This document shows positions 1 to 8,997 of a stretch of 64,000 nucleotides of DNA, piece by piece. The stretch spans positions 1 to 64,000 of the forward strand of contig NZ_NNBP01000016.1 of assembly GCF_002803155.1 (NCBI RefSeq), read 5' to 3'. The notes under the pieces were generated by a model, which worked only from the letters and a program-made list of their open reading frames with translations, was not told where the DNA came from and did no database searches. The stretch comes from Streptomyces sp. CB02959 (GTDB lineage Bacteria; Actinomycetota; Actinomycetes; Streptomycetales; Streptomycetaceae). A program made the position numbers and the translations under genes. Numbering within the stretch: the stretch's first letter is position 1; each line of letters begins with the position of its first letter.

Positions 1-14
1 CCATCAGAAACGGC

Positions 15-728
15 CTAGGCGCGGCCCCCCGGCGCGGGGGCCGTGCCCCCGAGGTGGGCGGGGATCCACCACGTGTCCTCCGCGTCGCGGGGCCGTACGG
101 GGTAGGCGCGCTGGGCGGCCTCCAGGAGGTCCTGGACGCGGGCTCGCAGGCGGTCGGTGATCGTCTCGGCCTGGTCGGCCGGATCGGCCTCCACCGGCTC
201 GCCGACCCGGATCGTTATGGGGAAGTGGTGGCGGCCCAACTGGCGCTTGTGTCCCTTGGTCCACAGTCGCTGGGTGCCCCACAGTGCCATCGGGAGCAGC
301 GGGACGCCGGCCTCCTGGGCCAGCCGTGCCGCGCCGGACTTGAAGTTCTTCAGGGTGAACGACTCGGAGATCGTCGCCTCGGGGAAGACCCCGATGATCT
401 CGCCCGAACGCAACGCGGACAGCGCGTGCTTGTAGGCGTGCATGCCCTGCGCCCGGTCCACGGGGATGTGCTTCATCGCCCGCATCAGCGGCCCCGAGAC
501 CTTGTGGCGGAAGACCGATTCCTTCGCCATGAAGCGGACCAGCCGCTTGGCGGGGCGCGCCGCCATCCCGCAGAAGACGAAGTCCAGATAGCCGATGTGA
601 TTGCTCACCAGTACCGCTCCGCCGCGCCGCGGGATGTGCTCCGTACCGGCGACGTCGAACTTCAGGTCCTGCGTCTTGAAGAGCGTACGGGCGGCGCCGA
701 TGACGGGCGGATAGACGAACTCGGCCAT
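15..728 (-). CDS. 1-acyl-sn-glycerol-3-phosphate acyltransferase family protein
   Basis: A 237-residue PlsC-type acyltransferase, expected to transfer an acyl chain to a lysophospholipid or related acceptor at the inner face of the membrane. The family motifs are visible: NHIGYLD (an HX4D block, catalytic His and Asp) near residue 49, a basic segment, and FPEATIS (the FPEG-like acceptor block) near residue 120. I chose the ATG at 728 (MAEFVYPP) because a purine-rich AGGGG lies just upstream and upstream sequence in the same frame is arginine/proline shadow coding. The C-terminus is rich in Pro, Ala and Gly. Length is typical for the family. The exact acyl acceptor cannot be read from sequence. 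Confidence 0.88.
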   Translation of the reverse strand: MAEFVYPPVIGAARTLFKTQDLKFDVAGTEHIPRRGGAVLVSNHIGYLDFVFCGMAARPAKRLVRFMAKESVFRHKVSGPLMRAMKHIPVDRAQGMHAYKHALSALRSGEIIGVFPEATISESFTLKNFKSGAARLAQEAGVPLLPMALWGTQRLWTKGHKRQLGRHHFPITIRVGEPVEADPADQAETITDRLRARVQDLLEAAQRAYPVRPRDAEDTWWIPAHLGGTAPAPGGRA

Positions 729-1079
729 GGGTGGGGGACCCCTTCTCGGTGCCTGGGGAGGGTTCTCCCGGCGGAAACCTACGCAGTCGTAACTCTGCGG
801 CTTCGGGTGATCGTGCCCGATGTGCGCCCCGGCGGCCAGCGTGCGGGCCCCCCGTGGCGGGAGATTCTCGTCACGTGGGCGGAGGAACCGGCAGGTCGCG
901 GGCGGATTCGGAGGCTTGTGCCGGGGGGCGGCTGCGGGGTGCCGCTGTCCGGCTGTGGGAATCTTTGCGGCGGTGCGGACGCTGCACCGTGGGATGACGG
1001 CACGGACGGTGTGCCTCGCAGGGTCCGCGGCGGCGGGTGTCCTCGGCCTGCGGCACGCCGTGGCGACGGAAGGACGACG

Positions 1080-1412
1080 GTGCGGGAGCGGGACGGCGAG
1101 GCGCGGCTGGATGCCGCCGAGATCGGTGCGGAGCTGGGGGAGCGGGCCACCCTCGTCCAGTTCTCCAGTGCCTTCTGCCAGCCCTGCCGGGCCACCCGGC
1201 GGATCCTGACCGAGGTCGCGGGGATGGTCGACGGCGTGGCCCACGTGGAGATCGACGCGGAGGAGCGGTTGGAGCTGGTGCGGCGCCTGGAGGTCCGCAG
1301 CACGCCGACGGTGCTGGTGCTCGACGGGCACGGCGCGATCGTCCGCCGGGCCGCCGGCCAGCCCCGGAAGGTCGACGTCATCGCGGCCCTGGGGGAGGCG
1401 GTCCGTGATTGA
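1080..1412 (+). CDS. thioredoxin family protein
   Basis: A 110-residue thioredoxin-fold protein with the redox motif FCQPCRAT (CxxC) near residue 39 and the cis-proline segment RSTPTVLV near residue 77. It probably reduces or exchanges disulphides in the cytoplasm. The GTG at 1080 follows GGAAGGA by five bases and gives a compact domain with no signal peptide. Longer upstream readings in this frame are the antisense shadow of the acyltransferase. It is transcribed divergently from that gene and leads toward the leader peptide and flavin reductase. Family assignment is firm. The partner is not known. Confidence 0.88.
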   Translation: MRERDGEARLDAAEIGAELGERATLVQFSSAFCQPCRATRRILTEVAGMVDGVAHVEIDAEERLELVRRLEVRSTPTVLVLDGHGAIVRRAAGQPRKVDVIAALGEAVRD

Positions 1413-1470
1413 TCTCCCAGATGCCGGGCGACACTTGACGCTCCGGGTCACGCATCGTCAGCCTGACGTC

Positions 1471-1557
1471 ATGCGGCCAGGTACCGATCTCCTTCTCTAC
1501 GGACGCGCGCACGTCGATCTGCTGCGGACCGCCAGCGCGCGCTGTCCCGGCGTGTGA
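1471..1557 (+). CDS. putative leader peptide upstream of flavin reductase
   Basis: A 28-codon ORF (ATG at 1471, TGA at 1555-1557) ends 83 bases before the flavin reductase start. Its C-terminal half reads RAHVDLLRTASARCPGV. This matches the actinobacterial short leader-peptide pattern R-x-HVDL-x-R-x-x-SA-x-C that precedes sulfur- or redox-related operons. Such uORFs are thought to control the downstream gene through translation of their conserved C-terminal codons, here including one Cys codon close to the stop. The motif is seen directly. The regulatory role is inferred from the family and the position. Confidence 0.7.
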   Translation: MRPGTDLLLYGRAHVDLLRTASARCPGV

Positions 1558-1640
1558 GCAGCGACGACTCCTCCGCCGAGCGCCGTACGGCCGTCGGCGG
1601 CTCCGCCCGGGCCCGCAGCCCACAGCAGAAGGACAACTCC

Positions 1641-2147
1641 ATGACGGCCTCGCCCGACCTCGGCACGCCCCGCACCGCTTCCCCCGAACTCCTGCGCTCC
1701 GTCTTCCGCCGGCACGCCGCGGGCGTCGCGGTGATCACCGCGGCCGGTTCCGGCCCGGTCGGTTTCACCGCCACCTCCCTGACCTCCGTCGCCGCCGAAC
1801 CCCCGCTGCTCTCCTTCGGCATCGGCACCGGCGCCTCCAGTTGGCCGGCCGTCTCCGAGGCCGAGCACATAGGCGTCCACGTCCTCGGCGAGCACCAGCA
1901 GGAGCTGGCCGCCACCTTCGCCCGCAGCGGCGCCGACCGGTTCGGCCCGGCCACGTCCTGGCGCACCGGCCCGGAGGGCGTGCCGCTGCTGGACGGCGTA
2001 CTGGCGTGGCTGGTGTGCAAGGTCGTGGCCCGGATCCCGGCCGGCGACCACCGGATCGTGCTCGCCCAGCCCGTCGTCGGCGACCCCGCTGGGCCCGGCC
2101 GGCCGCTCCTGTACCACCAGGGTCGCTTCAACGCTCTGCGCGACTGA
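1641..2147 (+). CDS. flavin reductase family protein
   Basis: A 168-residue flavin-reductase-like FMN-binding split-barrel protein, of the kind that supplies reduced flavin to two-component monooxygenases. The N-terminal block RHAAGVAVITA, the segment GFTATSLTSVAAEPPLLSF and the terminal LLYHQGRFNAL are characteristic of the family. The ATG at 1641 follows AGAAGGA with suitable spacing. The open frame extends 29 codons upstream, but that part lacks family similarity and starts around the leader peptide stop. The leader peptide suggests attenuation-type regulation tied to cysteine or sulfur state. No monooxygenase partner is adjacent, so the substrate is unknown. Confidence 0.9.
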   Translation: MTASPDLGTPRTASPELLRSVFRRHAAGVAVITAAGSGPVGFTATSLTSVAAEPPLLSFGIGTGASSWPAVSEAEHIGVHVLGEHQQELAATFARSGADRFGPATSWRTGPEGVPLLDGVLAWLVCKVVARIPAGDHRIVLAQPVVGDPAGPGRPLLYHQGRFNALRD

Positions 2148-2360
2148 CGGGTTCCTCCGAAACCTGTTGCGTCACCGGGTCGGGGCCGTTGGGAAGGTCA
2201 CATTTCGACGGCCTTGATTCGGGGCACCAGACTGGGTGTACTGGCGAGTAATATGACGGTCGGCGCGGGGATCCGTATCCGACCGGGAGCCGCCCCGTGA
2301 GGCGCCTATGCTGCCAGCACAAGGCAGTTCTGAAGAGACGAAGCAGGTAGGAGAGCCGGC

Positions 2361-3149
2361 GTGAGCTTGAGGATCGTTGTCTGTGTGAAGTACGTGCCCG
2401 ACGCCACCGGCGACCGGCACTTCGCCGAGGACCTGACCGTCGACCGCGACGACGTGGACGGCCTCCTCTCGGAGCTCGACGAGTACGCCGTCGAGCAGGC
2501 CCTTCAGATCAAGGAAGCCAACGACGGCGACGCGGAGATCACGGTCCTGACCGTCGGTCCCGAGGACGCCACCGACGCGCTGCGCAAGGCGCTGTCGATG
2601 GGCGCCGACAAGGCCGTCCACGTCGAGGACGACGACCTGCACGGCACCGACGCGCTCGGCACCTCGCTCGTGCTCGCCAAGGCCGTCGAGAAGACCGGCT
2701 ACGACCTCGTGGTCTGCGGTATGGCCTCCACCGACGGCACCATGGGCGTGCTGCCCGCGCTGCTCGCCGAGCGGCTGGGCGTTCCGCAGGTGACCCAGCT
2801 CTCCGAGGTCGCCGTCGCCGACGGCAAGGTCACCGGCCGCCGGGACGGCGACACCGCCAGCGAGCAGCTGGAGGCCGCGCTGCCGGCCGTCGTCTCCGTC
2901 ACCGACCAGTCGGGCGAGGCGCGTTACCCCTCCTTCAAGGGCATCATGGCCGCCAAGAAGAAGCCGGTGGAGACCCTGGACCTGGACGACCTCGACATCG
3001 ACGCGGACGAGGTCGGCCTGGAGGGTGCCTGGACCAAGGTCGAGGAGGCCACCGAGCGCCCGGCCCGTACGGCCGGCACGATCGTCAAGGACGAGGGCGA
3101 GGGCGCCAAGCAGCTCGCCGAGTTCCTCGCGGGCCAGAAGTTCATCTGA
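2361..3149 (+). CDS. etfB: electron transfer flavoprotein subunit beta
   Basis: A 262-residue ETF beta subunit. It binds AMP and pairs with EtfA to carry electrons from acyl-CoA dehydrogenases to the respiratory chain. The N-terminus SLRIVVCVKYVPD and the block GYDLVVCGMASTDGTMGVLP are hallmarks of EtfB. The central KGIMAAKKKP segment matches the beta signature. The GTG at 2361 has an AGGAGAG ribosome site. A 146-bp G/C-rich gap separates it from etfA, with the same direction and the usual beta-alpha order, so co-transcription is likely. Confidence 0.95.
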   Translation: MSLRIVVCVKYVPDATGDRHFAEDLTVDRDDVDGLLSELDEYAVEQALQIKEANDGDAEITVLTVGPEDATDALRKALSMGADKAVHVEDDDLHGTDALGTSLVLAKAVEKTGYDLVVCGMASTDGTMGVLPALLAERLGVPQVTQLSEVAVADGKVTGRRDGDTASEQLEAALPAVVSVTDQSGEARYPSFKGIMAAKKKPVETLDLDDLDIDADEVGLEGAWTKVEEATERPARTAGTIVKDEGEGAKQLAEFLAGQKFI

Positions 3150-3295
3150 GCCGCGGGTCCGGGGCCCGGCCCCGGACCGGTACCGCTTCCGCGGCCGGGG
3201 CCGGGGTCAGCTCCCGGTTCCCCGCCCGCATCTGACGGTCCGTCGGAACTATCCGTCCTCTCTTCGCCCGCACTCTTCCCGCAGGAGCAATTCCC

Positions 3296-4258
<963 letters not shown>

Positions 4259-4292
4259 ACCTCGCCGGGCCCGCCGCGGCCCGTCGGCACCG

Positions 4293-4350
4293 CACGGCCG
4301 AAGGCCCCGTACGCACCGGACGCACCGGACGTACGGGGCCTTCGGCCGTG
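4293..4350. terminator. intrinsic terminator after etfA
   Basis: A perfect 21-bp stem (4293-4313 with 4330-4350) closes a 16-base loop that itself contains a short CACCGGA-type repeat. It lies between the convergent etfA and DinB-family genes and could stop transcription from both sides. No U-tract follows, as is common in Streptomyces. Confidence 0.85.
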
Positions 4351-4414
4351 GGCGGGCCGGGCGTGGCCGGAAAGTTCCGCTTCGCCAGGAGGGGCTGTCC
4401 TTCCGGCCGGTCCC

Positions 4415-4930
4415 TCAGGACCCGGTCTCGCCGTCCAGCGCCTCGCGCAGCAGGTCCGCGTGCCCGTTGTGCCGCGCGTACTCCTCGATCATGTGGACGT
4501 AGACCCAGCGCAGATTGAGGGTGCGGCCGTTGATCGTGAAGGTCTCGTCCAGGCTCCGGTCGGCCACCACCGCGTCGCAGGCCGCGATCTCGGCTCCCAG
4601 GGCCGCGTGCTCCGCCTCGGCCCGGGCCGGGTCGAGGTCGTCGAAGTCGGCGTCCGGCGCGGCGTCGGTCCAGTAGAGGGCCTCGACCGCCTCGCCGGCG
4701 AACCGCTCCCGGAACCAGACGCGTTCGACGTCGGCCATATGGCGGACCAGGCCGAGCAGGGTGAGCGCGGACGGCGGGGTGCCGGCCCGGGCGAGCTGTT
4801 CGCCGGTGAGGCCCGCGCACTTGGTGAGCAGGGTGTCACGGTGGAAATCGAGCCAGCCTTGCAGCATTGCGCGTTCGCCCGCGGCGGAGGGTGCCCGGCG
4901 GCGTTCGATCGGGGGTGCGGTCCATGTCAT
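4415..4930 (-). CDS. DinB family protein (DUF664-like)
   Basis: A 171-residue four-helix-bundle DinB-type protein, a superfamily that includes thiol-S-transferases using mycothiol or bacillithiol. Visible features are the helix-1 block AMLQGWLDFHRDTL, the metal-ligand context LVRHMADVERVWF (His), and the C-terminal HMIEEYARHNGHADLLRE with two further His. This gives the three-His metal site of the family. It converges on etfA across the terminator. The substrate is unknown. Stress or drug detoxification is the usual guess for such proteins. Confidence 0.85.
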   Translation of the reverse strand: MTWTAPPIERRRAPSAAGERAMLQGWLDFHRDTLLTKCAGLTGEQLARAGTPPSALTLLGLVRHMADVERVWFRERFAGEAVEALYWTDAAPDADFDDLDPARAEAEHAALGAEIAACDAVVADRSLDETFTINGRTLNLRWVYVHMIEEYARHNGHADLLREALDGETGS

Positions 4931-5134
4931 GACGGGATTGTGGGCCGTGGCGGGCGGGTCGCGCGACTGAGTTGTCGGCCCCGTTCAGGCCGGTGACCTG
5001 CGTCGCCACGGCCGGGAAGGTGTTGACCTCGCCAGGGGACACCGTTAGCTTCGCTATGCGGATTGTTGATTCCGTCACGCGGAAATGCTCGGGTCGGTGA
5101 CGACACCGGGCACAAGCACCGGGAGGGTACCGAA

Positions 5135-6445
5135 ATGGGGCAGCAGGAGACCGTGGCAACGAGCCTCGCGGACACCGTACGCGAGGGCATCGGAGCCGCT
5201 CTCGCCGAGGTGGACGCCGACCTGGCGCGGCGCTACCCGGGCGACCCCGGGACCCGCCAGCCGATCCACACGGTCTACGTCCCCGGCGACGCCTTCACCG
5301 CCGGCACCATCCGCTCCTGGGGCGACCAGGCGCTGGCCATGCTCGACGAGCACGCCCCCGACGCCGGTGCGCTCGCCGCGGTCCTCGGCATCCCCGAGGA
5401 CCTCGCGGGACCGGTTTACGACCGGGTCCGCGCCAAGCTGGAGCGCGAGCCCATCGAGGACCTGCGGATCGACTTCGAGGACGGCTACGGACTCCGTTCC
5501 GACGCCGAGGAGGACGAGGCCGCCGCCCGCGCCGCCGCACTGGTCGCCGCCGCCTACAACGGGGGCACCTCCCGGCCGGAGGCTGGGGGAGGCACCGCCG
5601 CCCCCTATATGGGCATCCGGATGAAGTGCATGGAGGCCGCCGTCCGCGACCGCGGCATCCGCACCCTGGACATCTTCCTCACCGGTCTCATGGCGGCCGG
5701 CGGCCTGCCCGACGGCCTCGTCCTCACCCTCCCCAAGGTGACCTATGCCGAGCAGGTCACCGCCATGGTCCGGCTGCTGGAGGCGTTCGAGAAGGCCCGC
5801 GGCCTCACGCCCGGCCGGATCGGCTTCGAGATCCAGATCGAGACCACCCAGTCCATCCTGGGCGCCGACGGCCGTGCCACCGTCGCCCGCATGATCGACG
5901 CCGCCGAGGGCCGCGCCACCTCCCTCCACTACGGCACCTTCGACTACAGCGCCTCCTGCGGCGTCAGCGCCGCCTACCAGGCCAGCGACCACCCCGCCGC
6001 CGACCACGCCAAGGCCGTCATGCAGGTCGCCGCGGCCGGCACCGGCGTCCGGGTCTCCGACGGCTCCACCAACGTCCTGCCGGTCGGTCCCACCGCCCAG
6101 GTCCACGACGCCTGGAGGCTGCATCACGGCCTCACCCGCCGCGCCCTGGCCCGCGCCTACTACCAGGGCTGGGACATGCACCCGGGCCACCTCCCGACCC
6201 GCTACGCCGCCGTCTACGCCTTCTACCGCGAGGGCCTGGAGAAGGCCGCCGCCCGGCTCGCCGCCTACGTCGCCAAGGCCGGCGGCGACGTCATGGACGA
6301 GCCCGCCACCGCCAAGGCCCTCAGCGGCTACCTGCTCCGCGGCCTCGACTGCGGCGCCGTCGACCCCGGCGAGGTCGCCCGCCTCACCGGCCTGACCCGC
6401 GCCGACCTCGACGGCCTGGCGGGCCGCCCGACCAAGTCGGCCTGA
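5135..6445 (+). CDS. HpcH/HpaI aldolase/citrate-lyase-like TIM-barrel protein (DUF6986-like)
   Basis: A 436-residue protein with the acidic metal-site pattern of the HpcH/HpaI aldolase and citrate-lyase superfamily: DLRIDFEDGYG near residue 110 and GFEIQIETTQSI near residue 230. The segment LHYGTFDYSASCGVS and the end block GWDMHPGHLPTRY resemble malate-synthase/CitE-type TIM barrels. This supports C-C lyase or thioesterase chemistry on a keto-acid or acyl-CoA. I start at the ATG at 5135 after GGGAGGG, giving MGQQETVATS. It stands alone between unrelated neighbours, so the pathway is not shown. The family name DUF6986 is my recollection, not a search result. Confidence 0.75.
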   Translation: MGQQETVATSLADTVREGIGAALAEVDADLARRYPGDPGTRQPIHTVYVPGDAFTAGTIRSWGDQALAMLDEHAPDAGALAAVLGIPEDLAGPVYDRVRAKLEREPIEDLRIDFEDGYGLRSDAEEDEAAARAAALVAAAYNGGTSRPEAGGGTAAPYMGIRMKCMEAAVRDRGIRTLDIFLTGLMAAGGLPDGLVLTLPKVTYAEQVTAMVRLLEAFEKARGLTPGRIGFEIQIETTQSILGADGRATVARMIDAAEGRATSLHYGTFDYSASCGVSAAYQASDHPAADHAKAVMQVAAAGTGVRVSDGSTNVLPVGPTAQVHDAWRLHHGLTRRALARAYYQGWDMHPGHLPTRYAAVYAFYREGLEKAAARLAAYVAKAGGDVMDEPATAKALSGYLLRGLDCGAVDPGEVARLTGLTRADLDGLAGRPTKSA

Positions 6446-6690
6446 CCGGAAGCCGGTCGACCCGGCACGGGGCGGCCGCCCGTCGGCCGCCCCCGCCCCC
6501 GCCGATCGTCCCGGCCGGGTCCCGCCACCGGGACCCGGCCGGGACGCGTATGGCGCCACACCGGGGCTTGCTGTATCGCTCCCGCGCGATGACGACGGGG
6601 TGCGTGCCCTCGTAGGCGGCATCCCGGACGGACAGACGGACGGGCGAGTGGTCGGTCGCGCTGCCCGCGCCCCACCGGCCCGGCGTGCCG

Positions 6691-7725
6691 TCAGTCCGGG
6701 CGGATCTCCCCCGAGCCGCGCGGGATCAGCCGGGTGGGAATCTCCAGCCGCTGCGGGGGCTCGTCGACGCCGTCGAGGCGGCGGAAGAGCAGACCTGCGG
6801 CGGTGCGGCCGAGGTGGGCGGCGTCCTGGGCGACGACCGTGATGGCGGGGTGGACCAGATCGGCGAGTTCGAAGTCGTCGAAACCGACCAGGGCGACCGG
6901 GCGCGGGTGGCCGCGCAGCACCCGGACGGCGGTGACGGTGACCCGGTTGTTGCCCGCGAAGAGGGCGGTGACCGGCTCCGGGGCGGCCAGCATGGCCGCG
7001 GCCGCGGCGTGCACCCGGTCGGGGGCGGTGGAGCCGAGGGAGACCCAGGAGTCGTCGACCGGCAGACCGGCCTCGGCCATCGCGGTGCGGTAGCCGCGCA
7101 GCCGCTCCTTGGCGGTGTGGATGCGCGGCTGGTCGCCGATGAAGCCGATCCGGCGGTGGCCGTGCGCGATGAGGTGGGCGACCGCGGCCCGGGCGCCGCC
7201 GAAGTTGTCGGAGAGGACCACGTCGGCGTCGATCCGGCCGGCCGGGCGGTCCACGAAGACGGTCGCGATGCCGGCGGCTATCTCCGGCGCCAGATAGCGG
7301 TGGTCGTCGCCGGCCGGGATGACGACCAGCCCGTCCACCCGGCGGGCGCACAGCGCCAGCACCAACTCCTGCTCGCGGACCGGGTCCTCGGCGCTGGAGC
7401 CGTTGATCAGCAGGGCGCCGTGGCTGCGCGCGACCTCCTCGACGGCGCGGCTGAGCGGACCGTAGAAGGGGTCGGCGAGGTCTTCCAGGACCAGGCCGAT
7501 GCTGGCCGTCCGGCCCTTGCGCAGGACCCGGGCGGAGTCGTTGCGGCGGAAGCCGAGCGCGGTGATGGCTTCCTGGACGCGGCGTTCGGTGTCCGGGGTG
7601 ACGCCCGGCTCGCCGTTGACCACCCGCGAGACGGTCTTCAGACCGACGCCGGCGCGCGCCGCGACATCCTTCATCGTGGGGCGGGTGCCGTAGCGATGGG
7701 ACGTACCGCGGGCGGTCTCGGTCAC
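6691..7725 (-). CDS. LacI family transcriptional regulator
   Basis: A 344-residue LacI/GalR repressor. The N-terminal helix-turn-helix TMKDVAARAGVGLKTVSRVVNG lies near residues 17-38, followed by the hinge RRNDSARVLRKGRT and a periplasmic-binding-like sugar domain (IGLVLEDLADPFYGPL and later GFDDFELADLVHP). It probably senses a sugar or its derivative. It is divergent from the ROK sugar kinase at 7913. A perfect GACAACGTTGTC palindrome sits between them, so it most likely represses both the kinase and itself. Confidence 0.93.
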   Translation of the reverse strand: MTETARGTSHRYGTRPTMKDVAARAGVGLKTVSRVVNGEPGVTPDTERRVQEAITALGFRRNDSARVLRKGRTASIGLVLEDLADPFYGPLSRAVEEVARSHGALLINGSSAEDPVREQELVLALCARRVDGLVVIPAGDDHRYLAPEIAAGIATVFVDRPAGRIDADVVLSDNFGGARAAVAHLIAHGHRRIGFIGDQPRIHTAKERLRGYRTAMAEAGLPVDDSWVSLGSTAPDRVHAAAAAMLAAPEPVTALFAGNNRVTVTAVRVLRGHPRPVALVGFDDFELADLVHPAITVVAQDAAHLGRTAAGLLFRRLDGVDEPPQRLEIPTRLIPRGSGEIRPD

Positions 7726-7824
7726 GTGTGCGGTCCTGTCTGCCGGGGGACGGATGCGGTGTCGGGCGCGCCACCGGGCGGGGCGCGCCGACGCGCCGCT
7801 GTGTGGCGACGAGCATAGCCCCTA

Positions 7825-7836
7825 GACAACGTTGTC
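7825..7836. promoter_or_regulatory. LacI-type operator palindrome
   Basis: GACAACGTTGTC is a perfect 12-bp palindrome with the central CG typical of LacI-family operators, flanked by A/T on both sides (TA before, AA after). It lies 99 bp upstream of the LacI gene start and 76 bp upstream of the ROK kinase start, in their shared divergent control region. Confidence 0.82.
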
Positions 7837-7912
7837 AAATGCCGGAAGACTGGCGTTCTCACGCCGGGCCGGAACCCCGGCCCCCCGGGCCCACCAGGAG
7901 AATTCGACACCG

Positions 7913-8869
7913 ATGCAGACGGACCTCAGCGCAGCGCTGGACATCGGCGGCACCAAGATCGCCGGCGCTCTGGTGGACGGCCGCGGCAGACTCGTCGCCA
8001 AGGCCGCCCGGCCGACCCCCGCGGACCAGGACGGGGCCACCGTGATGGGTGCGGTGGCCGAGGTCGTCGACGAGCTGGCCGCCGGGCCGGACTGGGCGCG
8101 GGTGGCCACCGTCGGCATCGGCAGCGCCGGGCCCGTGGACGCCGCCGCCGGCACCGTCAGCCCGGTGAACATCCCCGGCTGGCGCGACTTCCCGCTGGTC
8201 GCCGGGGTGCGGGCGCTGGTCGGGGCGCGTCCGGTGACGTTGGTCGGCGACGGCGTGGCGATGACCGCCGCCGAGCACTGGCAGGGTGCCGCGCGGGGCC
8301 ATGACAACGCGCTGTGCATGGTGGTCTCCACCGGGGTCGGTGGCGGACTGGTCCTCAACGGGCGGCTGCATCCCGGCCCTTCGGGCAACGCCGGCCACAT
8401 CGGGCACATCAGCGTCGATCTCGACGGTGACCCGTGTCCCTGCGGGGGGCGCGGCTGCGTCGAGCGGATCGCCAGCGGCCCCAACATCGCCCGCCGCGCA
8501 CTGGCCAACGGCTGGCGGCCGGGCCCCGACGGGGACGCCAGTGCCGCCGCGGTCGCCGCCGCGGCGCACGCCGGCGACCCCGTCGCGGTGCGCTCCTTCG
8601 AGCGGGCCGGACAGGCGCTGGCCGCCGGGATCGCCGCCACCGCCACCCTCGTCGAGATCGACATAGCGGTCATCGGCGGCGGTGTCGCGGGCGCCGGGGA
8701 TGTGCTGTTCACCCCGTTGCGCGAGGCTCTCCGGGATTACGCCACCCTGTCCTTCGTCTCCGAACTGGCCGTGGTCCCCGCCCAGATGGGGACGGACGCC
8801 GGCGTGGTGGGCGCCGCCGCGGCCGCCGCGCAACAGTCCCGTCTCGATGCGTTCGCGCCTGCCCCATAG
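7913..8869 (+). CDS. ROK family sugar kinase
   Basis: A 318-residue ROK-family kinase that likely phosphorylates glucose or a related hexose. Motifs are the phosphate-binding DIGGTKIAG at residue 10, the active-site region around GDGVAMTAAEH, and the zinc cluster CPCGGRGCVE, the CxCGxxGCxE signature. The ATG at 7913 has a CCAGGAGAA ribosome site. There is no N-terminal DNA-binding domain, so it is an enzyme rather than a ROK repressor. Divergence from the LacI gene across a shared operator suggests induction by its sugar. Confidence 0.92.
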   Translation: MQTDLSAALDIGGTKIAGALVDGRGRLVAKAARPTPADQDGATVMGAVAEVVDELAAGPDWARVATVGIGSAGPVDAAAGTVSPVNIPGWRDFPLVAGVRALVGARPVTLVGDGVAMTAAEHWQGAARGHDNALCMVVSTGVGGGLVLNGRLHPGPSGNAGHIGHISVDLDGDPCPCGGRGCVERIASGPNIARRALANGWRPGPDGDASAAAVAAAAHAGDPVAVRSFERAGQALAAGIAATATLVEIDIAVIGGGVAGAGDVLFTPLREALRDYATLSFVSELAVVPAQMGTDAGVVGAAAAAAQQSRLDAFAPAP

Positions 8870-8997
8870 GGACCCCGGCCGCACCCCTCCGCCCCTTAGT
8901 CTGGTGCCGGCCGCCTGAAGGGTTGCGGCGCAGTGCCCCGGCGTCCAGGCGTACGGGCCGCTGTGGCACGGAGACGGGTAGCGAGGGGACCGGCACG

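Noticed and set aside
5075..7816. 913-codon open frame on the minus strand
   Set aside because: It is the antisense shadow of the aldolase-like gene and runs out of frame with the LacI gene. Composition is Arg/Gly/Pro-rich without domain motifs.
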